Source: UMGS363 sp051891935
GTDB taxonomy: Bacteria > Bacillota > Clostridia > Oscillospirales > Ruminococcaceae
Assembly (NCBI GenBank): GCA_051891935.1
Contig: JBJFFR010000169.1
Location: 1-29,783 of the forward strand
Length of the DNA: 29,783 nt
Direction: 5' to 3'
The position numbers and the translations under genes are program-made. The notes beneath the pieces were generated by a model that was given only the letters and a program-made list of their open reading frames with translations, had not been told where the DNA came from and did not search any database. Shown piece after piece: positions 7,715-14,753 of this stretch (the first letter of the stretch is position 1; the number at the start of each line of letters is the position of its first letter).

Positions 7715-9088
7715 ATGTCAGAAAAAACAATGGACAAAATCGTTGCTCTTTGTAAGGGCAGAGGCTTTGTTTACCCGGGCTCCGAGATCTACGGCGGACT
7801 TGCAAACACATGGGACTACGGTCCTCTCGGCGTTGAACTCAAGAACAACATCAAAAAAGCATGGTGGAAAAAGTTCGTTCAGGAAAGTCCTTACAATGTA
7901 GGACTTGACTCCGCTATTCTTATGAATCCGCAGACATGGGTCGCATCGGGACATCTCGGCGGCTTCTCCGATCCTCTTATGGACTGCAAAGCCTGCAAGA
8001 CCCGTCACCGTGCGGACAAGCTTATCGAAGACTTTGACGGTACAAACACAGGCGGCTGGTCTAATGAGCAGCTTATAAACTATATCAAGGAAAAAAACAT
8101 CAAGTGCCCTACCTGCGGCAAGCAGGACTTCACCGATATCCGTCAGTTCAACCTTATGTTTAAGACATTCCAGGGTGTTACAGAGGATTCCAAGTCCGAG
8201 ATCTATCTCCGACCCGAAACTGCACAGGGTATCTTCGTAAACTTTGCAAATATCCAGCGCACTACCCGTAAAAAGGTTCCTTTCGGCGTTGGACAGATCG
8301 GTAAATCCTTCAGAAACGAGATCACACCGGGTAACTTTATCTTCCGTGTCCGTGAGTTTGAGCAGATGGAGCTTGAATTCTTCTGCAAGCCGGGCACAGA
8401 CCTTGAATGGTTCAATTTCTGGAGAAGCTACTGCAAGGACTTCCTCCTCAGCCTCGGCATAAAGGAAGAGGATCTCCGCCTTCGTGACCACGATCCCGAA
8501 GAACTTTGCTTCTACTCCAAGGCTACAACTGACTTTGAGTACAGATTCCCGTTCGGCTGGGGCGAACTCTGGGGCATTGCAGACAGAACCGACTATGATC
8601 TTACACAGCATCAGAACGAAAGCGGCAAATCGCTCGAATACTTTGACCCTGATGACAACTCAAAGTACATTCCTTATGTTATCGAGCCTTCACTCGGCGT
8701 TGAACGTCTTTTCCTCACTATCGTTTGCAATGCTTATGATGAGGAAACTATCGGCGAAGGCGATGTAAGAACAGTTATGCATCTCCACCCTGCCCTTGCT
8801 CCCGTAAAGGCCGCTGTTCTTCCGCTTACAAAGAAGCTTAAAGAACCTGCAATGGAAGTTTATTCAATGCTTGCAAAGAAGTTCAACGTTGAATATGACG
8901 AAGCAGGTCAGATCGGTAAGCGTTACCGCCGTCAGGATGAGATCGGTACTCCTTTCTGCATTACTTACGACTTTGATACACTTGAAAAGGACGGCTGCGT
9001 AACAGTCCGTGACCGTGATACAATGGAACAGGAACGAGTTAAGATCGAAGAGCTTGTTGCTTACCTCGAAAAGAAGCTTGAATTCTAA
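7715..9088 (+). CDS. glyQS: Glycyl-tRNA synthetase, dimeric alpha2 type
   Basis: A 457-residue class II aminoacyl-tRNA synthetase that charges tRNA-Gly in the cytosol. The N-terminus has the family stretch GRGFVYPGSEIYGGLANTWDYGPLG. A zinc-knuckle-like insert follows (CKAC at about residues 91-94 and CPTCG near 130). Motif 2 is FRNEITPGNFIFRVREFEQMELEFF, motif 3 is EPSLGVERLFLTI, and the anticodon-binding domain with GKRYRRQDEIGTPFC is at the end. This is the single-chain bacterial/eukaryotic type, not the alpha2beta2 GlyQ/GlyS pair. ATG 7715 was chosen over an in-frame ATG at 7694 because AAGGTGG (7699-7705) lies 9 bases before it and would fall inside the longer version. Confidence 0.96.
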   Translation: MSEKTMDKIVALCKGRGFVYPGSEIYGGLANTWDYGPLGVELKNNIKKAWWKKFVQESPYNVGLDSAILMNPQTWVASGHLGGFSDPLMDCKACKTRHRADKLIEDFDGTNTGGWSNEQLINYIKEKNIKCPTCGKQDFTDIRQFNLMFKTFQGVTEDSKSEIYLRPETAQGIFVNFANIQRTTRKKVPFGVGQIGKSFRNEITPGNFIFRVREFEQMELEFFCKPGTDLEWFNFWRSYCKDFLLSLGIKEEDLRLRDHDPEELCFYSKATTDFEYRFPFGWGELWGIADRTDYDLTQHQNESGKSLEYFDPDDNSKYIPYVIEPSLGVERLFLTIVCNAYDEETIGEGDVRTVMHLHPALAPVKAAVLPLTKKLKEPAMEVYSMLAKKFNVEYDEAGQIGKRYRRQDEIGTPFCITYDFDTLEKDGCVTVRDRDTMEQERVKIEELVAYLEKKLEF

Positions 9089-9114
9089 AAAGCTTTTCCA
9101 ATTCAATAAAAAAG

Positions 9115-9137
9115 CCCCCGATAAAACGGGGGTTTTT
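9115..9137 (+). terminator. Intrinsic terminator of glycyl-tRNA synthetase
   Basis: Stem CCCCCG/CGGGGG (9115-9120 with 9127-9132) and a T5 tail. Repeat M copy B begins 3 bases after the T-run. Confidence 0.9.
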
Positions 9138-9140
9138 ATA

Positions 9141-9327
9141 CTAATAACCATTTGTTCTATGGATAAAGACGGTGGGTAGAATACGACCAATCAGGTAACT
9201 ACGTTTACCTTGAAGACGACCGCAGGCAGGCTGCCTGCCGTCATTGCAATAATATTGCACGGTAGTTTGACGCAGAGTGGGCGTATTATAGCCGCCGTAT
9301 TTTATCCATAGGTTAAATGGTTATTAG
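9141..9327 (+). repeat. Structured repeat M, copy B (candidate structured RNA or mobile element)
   Basis: A 187-base element in the same orientation as copy A. It forms an almost continuous rod: 13-bp terminal stem (9141-9153 with 9315-9327), 10-bp stem (9158-9167 with 9301-9310), 7-bp stem ACGGTGG/CCGCCGT (9169-9175 with 9292-9298) and a further stem AATACGACCA/TGGGCGTATT with one mismatch. The head (9217-9262) is 45/46 identical to copy A. The terminal stems differ between copies (CTAATAACCATTT here, CTAATATCAAATCA in copy A), yet each pairs perfectly with its own partner. With H copy B it fills most of the 358-base gap 9089-9446. Confidence 0.72.
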
Positions 9328-9440
9328 GAAAAAGCTGATTAAAGCGCAGCGTTCGTTTCGCCGTTTTGAAAAATGTACGAGTTTGCGCCTTTGAGAACAT
9401 TTTGAAAAACGGCAGAAACGAATTAATCAGCGTTTCCTTA
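9327..9440 (-). repeat. Foldback element H, copy B (inverted)
   Basis: The reverse complement of H copy A (4784-4897) with only about 3 differences over 114 bases, all near the central loop. It touches the right edge of M copy B, whereas copy A touches the left edge of M. In both cases the GCTTTTTCC end faces M. Its distal end lies 6 bases from the stop of the XRE gene on the opposite strand and may act as that gene's terminator hairpin. Confidence 0.8.
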
Positions 9441-9446
9441 GTATTA

Positions 9447-9770
9447 TTATTCAACAGGATTCTTTGGCTTTCTTCCACGCTTGGTCTTTGGTGCGTTAAA
9501 TTCATCGTCACGCTTTTTGGCGAACTCATCATAATTTGCCTTTTCCATAGCTTCTTTTGACCAGTTTTGTGTACTGTCATCAGTCAAGCCCATAAGATAG
9601 TCAATGCTTGTTCCGTAAAAAATGGCAAGCTTTTCCATAACGACCAAAGACGGCTCAAGCTCGCCTGTTTCATATCTCGAATAGGTCTGCTGAGTGCAGC
9701 CGAGATAATGCGCAAGATTCTTCTGCATCAAATCCTTATCTTCTCTGATAGAACGTATTCTAAGTGTCAT
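9447..9770 (-). CDS. XRE-family helix-turn-helix regulator
   Basis: A 107-residue cytosolic DNA-binding protein. Residues about 3-60 form an HTH_3/XRE domain: IRSIREDKDLMQKNLAHYLG, then the recognition-helix region TQQTYSRYETGELEPSLVVMEKLAIFYGTSIDYLMGLTD. The remaining 40 residues are charged and end in TKRGRKPKNP, which resembles an AT-hook. The start is uncertain: AAGGAG is only 2 bases before a GTG at 9782 and 14 bases before ATG 9770; I list the ATG. It is a lone gene. A 9-bp inverted repeat about 120-145 bases upstream could be an operator. Targets are unknown; autoregulation is usual for such genes. Confidence 0.85.
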   Translation of the reverse strand: MTLRIRSIREDKDLMQKNLAHYLGCTQQTYSRYETGELEPSLVVMEKLAIFYGTSIDYLMGLTDDSTQNWSKEAMEKANYDEFAKKRDDEFNAPKTKRGRKPKNPVE

Positions 9771-9887
9771 AAATACAACCACAGCTCCTTAAATACAAAA
9801 AGTAATAATGTATACGTCTATTATTATCTCATATTACGGATGTTAATCGTTTTATTACACTTACAGCGAATAATTTGTTCATAATTT

Positions 9888-9914
9888 TGTTAATATCATA
9901 GTCGAATATTAACA
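9888..9914. promoter_or_regulatory. Perfect 9-bp inverted repeat, candidate operator
   Basis: TGTTAATAT (9888-9896), 9 bases, then ATATTAACA (9906-9914). It sits in the AT-rich gap upstream of the XRE gene and has the arm length and spacing of an HTH-dimer site. No good -35/-10 pair is obvious beside it, so an operator role is tentative. The rest of 9783-9986 is AT-rich and shows no gene. Confidence 0.35.
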
Positions 9915-9986
9915 TTATATGTCTTAATAAACCAATATATTACGCCAAGTCGTTCATATTTTCTTCATTAATTATATTTTTGTAAA

Positions 9987-10022
9987 CAAAAAAGCTTGAT
10001 GGATTTTTTCATCACATCAAGC
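9987..10022 (-). terminator. Intrinsic terminator of the methyltransferase gene
   Basis: On the minus strand GCTTGATG (10022-10015) pairs with CATCAAGC (10001-9994), followed by a T-run (A-run at 9987-9993 on the plus strand). Confidence 0.85.
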
Positions 10023-10038
10023 CTTAAAAACTATATCG

Positions 10039-10605
10039 TTATCCTCGGTAAACAAAAACAGGAATCGGATAACAGTTTATCCTGTTTGAAAAATCTGCAG
10101 TCACAACAGTGAATTCCGAGCTTTCTATTGATTTGACATATTCAAGCAAAGCGTCACGCTCGTCGAATCCGTTCTCCCTGCCGTAATAGATTATCATCGA
10201 AAGCAAACCGCCCTCTTTGAGCAGCGAAAGCGACTTTTCGACCGCTTCAAGACTGGAATCCTTTTCCGTGTGAACGTTATGATCGCCGCCCGGCAGCCAG
10301 CCAAAGTTGAACGTTATGCAGGAAACGCTTTCCGGCAAAGCATATTTGTCCATATCTGTATGGCTCCCGAGCACAAGCTCCGCTCTGTCGGAATAACCAC
10401 GCTCTGCAAGAAGCTGTGCAGTACTGTCGATGGCGCTTTGCTGGATATCGAACGAAACGACCTTTCCGCTCTCCCCGACCAGTTCGCATAAAAAAGCTGT
10501 ATCAAAGCCTCTTCCTGCCGTTGCGTCTATGCAGATATCTCCCTTTTTAACTACCTGTGAGATCACATTTTTTGAAATATCAAGTGCGCTTATCTGTTTT
10601 TTCAT
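10039..10605 (-). CDS. mnmM: MnmM-like class I SAM-dependent tRNA methyltransferase (YtqB family)
   Basis: A 188-residue Rossmann-fold methyltransferase. It has the SAM-binding motif I GDICIDATAGRGFDTAFLCE near residues 20-40, an acidic residue at the end of strand 2 (VVSFDIQ), and the family-specific FNFGWLPGGDHNVHT. The last motif marks the rRNA_methylase/YtqB family (PF06962). Bacillus subtilis YtqB has been identified as MnmM, which adds the last methyl group in mnm5s2U34 of tRNA; the same job is inferred here by family. I chose ATG 10605, about 12 bases after AAAGGA. The frame could start further up at a TTG (10626), but that would overlap the ribosome site. It has its own promoter and terminator. 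Confidence 0.82.
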   Translation of the reverse strand: MKKQISALDISKNVISQVVKKGDICIDATAGRGFDTAFLCELVGESGKVVSFDIQQSAIDSTAQLLAERGYSDRAELVLGSHTDMDKYALPESVSCITFNFGWLPGGDHNVHTEKDSSLEAVEKSLSLLKEGGLLSMIIYYGRENGFDERDALLEYVKSIESSEFTVVTADFSNRINCYPIPVFVYRG

Positions 10606-10631
10606 CGCAAATATCATTCCTTTCAAATAGA

Positions 10632-10660
10632 ATTCTACACTTTAAAAAGTATTTTGTCAA
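10632..10660 (-). promoter_or_regulatory. Promoter of the MnmM-like gene
   Basis: On the minus strand TTGACA (10660-10655) and TAGAAT (10637-10632) with a 17-base spacer. It diverges from the pyridoxamine kinase promoter 37 bases away. Confidence 0.78.
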
Positions 10661-10696
10661 GCAAAAAAAATCGTCTTTTTCTTAACATAAAATCAT

Positions 10697-10725
10697 TTGA
10701 CAGCACCGTTGTTTTGTATTATAAT
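10697..10725 (+). promoter_or_regulatory. Promoter of the pyridoxamine kinase-trmL unit
   Basis: Perfect TTGACA (10697-10702) and TATAAT (10720-10725) with a 17-base spacer. Confidence 0.88.
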
Positions 10726-10758
10726 TAAACTGAAATAATATTGTTAGGAAGTAATTTT

Positions 10759-11619
10759 ATGTATCATAACACGGTCAAAGTTGCTGCTATACACGATCTG
10801 TCCGGAGTAGGACGATGCTCACTCTCAGTTATTCTGCCGACTCTTTCTGCGCAGGGCATCCAGGTCTGCCCCGTTCCTACAGCCATTCTGTCCGCACACA
10901 CAGGCGGCTTCGGTGATGTTGTAATGCGTGATCTCACCGATTATATTCTCCCGGCACTTGAACATTACAAGCAGCTCAACTACAATTTTGACTGCATTTA
11001 CAGCGGCTTTCTCGCTTCAAACGACCAGATAGACCATTGTATGAGCTTTTTTGAGCATTACAAGGATTCGCTGAAGGTGGTCGATCCCGTTATGGCTGAT
11101 AACGGCAAGCCTTACAAAACCTGCGGAGTAGAGCTTCAAAAGGGCATGGGAAGACTTGTCGAAGTTGCCGACATCATCACTCCGAATATCACAGAAGCAG
11201 CAATACTTCTCGGCGAAGAACCGTATCAGCCCGAGCTTACGGCGCAGCAGGCAAAAAGCTTTCTTGTCCGTTTAAGCGAAAAAGGTCCGAAGATCGTCGT
11301 TATAACGAGCGTTTTCTCAAACGGCACCTACTGCAACATCGGCTATGAACGTGAACACAGCAAATTCTGGCGTGTACGATACAAACACATTAACGCTAAC
11401 TACCCCGGCACAGGCGACATTTTTGCATCCGTACTGACAGGCTCGATACTCCGAGGTGACAGTCTGCCAATTGCAATGAACCGTGCAACTGCGTTCCTTG
11501 AACTTGCAATAAAAACAACAAGCAGCTACTATACCGATACCCGTGACGGCATCATGCTTGAAAGCTGCCTTGATTATCTTATCAACGACCCGGTTTTATG
11601 CGATTATGAGCAGTTTTAA
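10759..11619 (+). CDS. pdxY: Pyridoxamine kinase (PfkB/ribokinase superfamily)
   Basis: A 286-residue cytosolic kinase of the PdxK/PdxY/ThiD-like group, expected to phosphorylate pyridoxal or pyridoxamine for vitamin B6 salvage. Visible motifs are HDLSGVGRCSLSVILPTLSAQG near the N-terminus, PTAILSAHTGGFGD, the substrate-side VVDPVMADNGKPY and ITPNITEAAILLGE, and the ATP/anion-hole motif NYPGTGDIFASVLTGSI with the catalytic aspartate. ATG 10759 lies about 7 bases after TAGGAAG. A TTG at 10741 would precede that site and is unlikely. Its TAA overlaps the ribosome binding site of trmL, so the two are one unit. Which vitamer it prefers cannot be read from sequence, hence the symbol is tentative. 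Confidence 0.88.
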   Translation: MYHNTVKVAAIHDLSGVGRCSLSVILPTLSAQGIQVCPVPTAILSAHTGGFGDVVMRDLTDYILPALEHYKQLNYNFDCIYSGFLASNDQIDHCMSFFEHYKDSLKVVDPVMADNGKPYKTCGVELQKGMGRLVEVADIITPNITEAAILLGEEPYQPELTAQQAKSFLVRLSEKGPKIVVITSVFSNGTYCNIGYEREHSKFWRVRYKHINANYPGTGDIFASVLTGSILRGDSLPIAMNRATAFLELAIKTTSSYYTDTRDGIMLESCLDYLINDPVLCDYEQF

Positions 11620-11629
11620 GGAGAAGAAA

Positions 11630-12130
11630 ATGGTTAAAAATCTTAACATAGTTCTCGTTGAGCCGCAGATACCGCAGAACACGGGAAATATTTCACGAAC
11701 CTGCGCTGTCACAGGTGCTCGTTTGCATCTTGTCAAACCGCTCGGCTTTGAAGTCACGGACAAACAGCTCAAACGTGCAGGTCTTGACTACTGGAACGAG
11801 CTTGACATTACATATTATGAGGATCTCAATGACTTTTTTGCGAAAAACAGCGGTGGAACGTTCTTCTATTTCACAACAAAGGGAAGAAAGATCCACAGCG
11901 ATGTTTCTTATCCCGATAACTGTTATCTCGTTTTCGGACGTGAGGATGCAGGACTTCCCGAAAAGCTTTTGTACGAAAATCCCGAAAGCTGTCTGCGCAT
12001 ACCAATGCGCCCCCGTCTGCGAAGCCTTAATCTTTCAAACTCGGTCGCTATTGCGGCTTACGAGGTGCTCCGTCAATGGGATTATCCCGAGCTTTCCACC
12101 GAGGGAAAGCTTACACAATATGAATGGTAA
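11630..12130 (+). CDS. trmL: tRNA (cytidine/uridine-34-2'-O)-methyltransferase TrmL
   Basis: A 166-residue SPOUT-class methyltransferase that 2'-O-methylates the wobble base of tRNA-Leu isoacceptors in its best-known members. Family motifs are VEPQIPQNTGNISRTCAVTGA at the N-terminus, then the knot-forming YLVFGREDAGLPE and IPMRPRLRSLNLSNSVAIAAYEVLRQW. The length matches TrmL, which lacks an extra RNA-binding domain. AAGGAG at 11618-11623 overlaps the upstream stop. A longer frame from 11543 lies inside pdxY and has no support. A known TrmL substrate, tRNA-Leu(CAA), is encoded 9.4 kb downstream. Confidence 0.93.
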   Translation: MVKNLNIVLVEPQIPQNTGNISRTCAVTGARLHLVKPLGFEVTDKQLKRAGLDYWNELDITYYEDLNDFFAKNSGGTFFYFTTKGRKIHSDVSYPDNCYLVFGREDAGLPEKLLYENPESCLRIPMRPRLRSLNLSNSVAIAAYEVLRQWDYPELSTEGKLTQYEW

Positions 12131-12171
12131 AAACTTGACCCCTGTGTTTTTTCGTCACAGGGGTCAAGTTT
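12131..12171. terminator. Bidirectional terminator between trmL and the GH5 gene
   Basis: A 16-bp perfect stem (12131-12146 with 12156-12171) with a 9-base loop, flanked by A-run and T-run on the two sides. It serves converging genes and overlaps the GH5 stop codon by one base. Confidence 0.9.
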
Positions 12172-13361
12172 TATTTAAAATATTTCTTATTTATCTTTGC
12201 GATAACCTTGCTGTCCGAATCACGGGTCAGCTTATACTCGGTTCGGGAATAGAAATCATCGGGAGTATCCCATATTACGGGTACAAATCCATATTCGCAA
12301 AGCTTGTTGAGGACGATCTCAAGGCATTTTGAGCTGTCCTTAACCGTTGCGTCCGCTGCAAAGTTTTCACTCGGATAAAATGCCGTTGTTTCACCGAGGA
12401 AAACAGGGATTCCCTTATCGGTGAACGCTCTTTTCAGCTTTTCGCACTGGTCGATGATATAATTCTCCCAGTCCTTTCCGCCGATAGTGTGCATCCAGTA
12501 GCAGCTGTTATCGACATAGTGAACGGAAACCATAAGTCTGTCGGAGGCGGTATCAACGGGCATTGTAAAGCTGTCCGATGTAGTAAGATCAATATTCGTC
12601 CAGTAACCCGAAACAATGAGCACACGCTCTGCATTATTGCCGCCTGTTGCTCTCACGGCATTTACAAAAGCCTGGTTGAGCTTGTTAGTCATCCTGTAGC
12701 CGAGGACTTGCGGTATCTCTTTAAGCTCTCCGTTTGAATTGAACTGATTTCCGCCGAGATACTCGTTGAATCCCTCAAATATCACAGTCATCGGATAATC
12801 CTTAAAGTATTCCGCGATCTGCGTCCAGATGTGTGTAAATATCTGCTCGCAGTCGTCAACGGAATTTCTTCGGATTATAAATTCATCAAAATGATGGATG
12901 TTTATTACTGCATAGAGATTTGCGTTCTGACAGTAGTCAACGATCTCTTTTACACGGGCTATGTAATCGGGATCAATATCCCAGTTACCGTCGTTTTTCA
13001 TCATATTTCCCCAGAAAACGGGGATTCTGACGGTGTTGAAGCCTGATTCCTTTATGCCGTCGATGATCTCCTGTGTTGTTATCTCTGCGCCCCAGCATTG
13101 TTCATAATCGTATGGAGTGTTTTCTCCGACTTCGGGGATCCACTCAAATGTTATCTTCTCACAGCCGTTCGCCTCGTATGCTTCCATTGTATTTCCGAGA
13201 TTAAGTCCGAGCCGCATATCCTCTGCAACCTGCTGCGCTGTCGGCGTATCGATCCATTCTTTTGCTCCGGGAGCGGCTGTTGCTGCACCTGAACAGCCTA
13301 CTGTCGTCAAAGCTATCGCCGAACACAGAACTGCTGCAATAATTTTTCTGCATATATTCAT
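12171..13361 (-). CDS. GH5-family endoglucanase lipoprotein
   Basis: A 396-residue secreted glycoside hydrolase. A lipoprotein-type signal (MNICRKIIAAVLCSAIALTTVGCSG) puts the anchor at Cys23. The catalytic domain starts near residue 45 with MRLGLNLGNTMEA, typical of GH5 cellulases. It continues with GFNTVRIPVFWG, VINIHHFDE, the proton-donor motif IFEGFNE (Glu of NE), MVSVHYVDN, and the nucleophile motif PVFLGETTA (Glu of GE). Substrates are probably cellulose or other beta-1,4-glucans; GH5 is diverse, so mannan or xyloglucan is possible. No dockerin or carbohydrate-binding module is present, so it is likely tethered to the membrane. ATG 13361 follows GCAGGG; an upstream in-frame TTG lacks support. 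Confidence 0.9.
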   Translation of the reverse strand: MNICRKIIAAVLCSAIALTTVGCSGAATAAPGAKEWIDTPTAQQVAEDMRLGLNLGNTMEAYEANGCEKITFEWIPEVGENTPYDYEQCWGAEITTQEIIDGIKESGFNTVRIPVFWGNMMKNDGNWDIDPDYIARVKEIVDYCQNANLYAVINIHHFDEFIIRRNSVDDCEQIFTHIWTQIAEYFKDYPMTVIFEGFNEYLGGNQFNSNGELKEIPQVLGYRMTNKLNQAFVNAVRATGGNNAERVLIVSGYWTNIDLTTSDSFTMPVDTASDRLMVSVHYVDNSCYWMHTIGGKDWENYIIDQCEKLKRAFTDKGIPVFLGETTAFYPSENFAADATVKDSSKCLEIVLNKLCEYGFVPVIWDTPDDFYSRTEYKLTRDSDSKVIAKINKKYFK

Positions 13362-13398
13362 TATCAACCCTGCTTTCAAAGTTTATGTAAACGTTATC

Positions 13399-13427
13399 AT
13401 TATACCATATCAAGTTGTTTCATTCAA
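13399..13427 (-). promoter_or_regulatory. Promoter of the GH5 gene
   Basis: On the minus strand TTGAAT (13427-13422) and TATAAT (13404-13399) with a 17-base spacer and an extended -10 TGG before the TATAAT. Confidence 0.8.
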
Positions 13428-13482
13428 GTATCCATTTTTATAAATTTGCAAGAAATAATTTGTATATATTGTCAATCAAAGA

Positions 13483-13509
13483 AAAATGCCCCCAAAACGG
13501 AGGCATTTT
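13483..13509 (-). terminator. Intrinsic terminator of the unknown lipoprotein gene
   Basis: The arms 13499-13509 and 13483-13493 form an 11-bp stem with one G-T wobble when read on the minus strand, followed by further T. Read on the plus strand the same position is a mismatch, which favours the minus direction. Confidence 0.8.
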
Positions 13510-13523
13510 ACATTACAAAGTAT

Positions 13524-14525
13524 TCAATAACTCGATCTTGTAAGAAAAGCGATCGGCTCGCCACTGTCAAAGTTCATTTCGGTCGAACAAAGACGGATCG
13601 AACCATCGGGATTATCTTGAAGAACATAGTCAATGCTCCTTGCTTTTGCAAGAAAAATTGTGTCGGAATACCAATCGATAGAAACACGGTAAACTCCCGA
13701 TCCTCTGTCGTACTGCTCATCAGTAAGCTCTGCATAGCCCCAGCTGTATTTTGAACGCTTGCTTGAAACAGTTCCTTTTACCTTATTATATGTCGGGAGT
13801 GATGTAAAATCGAGGTCGCTTATTCCCAAAAGCCTTTCTGCACTTTCGGAAAGCTTATCCGCAGGATAATCTATTACACTTGCAGAAAGCTCTTCATCGT
13901 TTGAAAAATACGAGCAGAATTTAATAAGATCGCTTATGAAGCGTTCCTTTTCAACTATCTTTTCGGCACAGCTTACATCAATAATGCTTTCATCGCTGCT
14001 TATCCAGCCAAACTCCGATGTAAACGCATAGCACATTTTTACAGCGTCGCTGACATCAAGATTGGAAACGCTGTCGGCAAGGACAACTTTCTCTTTGGCT
14101 CCGTCACGCTGGAACGAAATAAAATACTTATCCTTCTGTTCCGACATTTTTATCGACCAAATACTTTCGCCTTCGGGAAAATCATCGACCGAGCTTTCCG
14201 AAATATTCAGTCTGATCTTATAAACAATGACTTCATCATCACTCTGGGAATCTATGATCTCCCAGCTTGAAAAAGAAACGCCGTCAAGAAAACTGTATGC
14301 TCTGTACGACTGCGAGCCGCCTAAACGGGCAACAGTTTCCGTATCATTCGCAACAAGAGCGTCCATAAATTCAGTGACGATCCTCTCCGCATCTTTGCTT
14401 GCCGTTTCCGCAGCAGGGTCAGACTCGGGCAAAACCTCGGTTTTATACTCTTTATATAAGCTTGAACAACCGCCGCATATCAAACCTATTGCAGCAAGTG
14501 TACACAATACTCTCTTTACGGTCAC
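13524..14525 (-). CDS. Lipoprotein of unknown function
   Basis: A 333-residue protein I do not recognise. The N-terminus is a lipoprotein signal (MTVKRVLCTLAAIGLICGGCSS), with the anchor at Cys20. The mature part is hydrophilic and acidic. Residues about 30-130 (from ASKDAERIVTEFMDALVANDTETVARLG) resemble an NTF2-like or DUF4878-type fold in layout: a helix with a short life-of-the-cone pattern followed by WEIIDSQSDDEVIVYKIRL strands. The C-terminal part is rich in beta strands (YRVSIDWYSDTIFLAKA). The start is GTG 14525, 8 bases after AGGAG; a longer GTG start at 14549 would include the ribosome site. It is a lone gene with its own terminator. Confidence 0.82.
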   Translation of the reverse strand: MTVKRVLCTLAAIGLICGGCSSLYKEYKTEVLPESDPAAETASKDAERIVTEFMDALVANDTETVARLGGSQSYRAYSFLDGVSFSSWEIIDSQSDDEVIVYKIRLNISESSVDDFPEGESIWSIKMSEQKDKYFISFQRDGAKEKVVLADSVSNLDVSDAVKMCYAFTSEFGWISSDESIIDVSCAEKIVEKERFISDLIKFCSYFSNDEELSASVIDYPADKLSESAERLLGISDLDFTSLPTYNKVKGTVSSKRSKYSWGYAELTDEQYDRGSGVYRVSIDWYSDTIFLAKARSIDYVLQDNPDGSIRLCSTEMNFDSGEPIAFLTRSSY

Positions 14526-14614
14526 GGTTCGATCTCCTAAAGCAATCACATCTTTCGGTAAAACGCAGATCAGTATTCAGCAACGATCAGCGATTCCCTA
14601 AATATACAATAATT

Positions 14615-14620
14615 ATTATA
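14615..14620 (-). promoter_or_regulatory. Possible -10 box for the unknown lipoprotein gene
   Basis: TATAAT on the minus strand (14620-14615), about 90 bases before the start. No good -35 lies 17 bases upstream; a TTGACT sits 22 bases away. Only the -10 is convincing. Confidence 0.4.
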
Positions 14621-14699
14621 TCACAATCTCTAAAAAAATGGAAGTCAAAAGGAGAATTTTTTATAAATCCAACAAAATTTACACCTAATTTTCACAATA

Positions 14700-14740
14700 C
14701 AAAAAACTGCATTGTTCAATTTAACAAAACAATGCAGTTT
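14700..14740 (-). terminator. Intrinsic terminator of rex
   Basis: A 13-bp stem (14740-14728 with 14716-14704) with an 11-base loop and a T-run on the minus strand. Confidence 0.87.
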
Positions 14741-14753
14741 ATTCTTTTTGTTA

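Noticed and set aside
7718..8611. 297-codon open frame on the minus strand inside glycyl-tRNA synthetase
   Set aside because: It lies wholly antisense to a well-conserved gene, has no ribosome site, and its sequence resembles no family I know; it is a codon-bias shadow.
14711..14731. Rex-operator-like TTGTT...AACAA sequence
   Set aside because: It is 16 rather than 18 bases, lies in the loop region of the rex terminator, and is not near a promoter.
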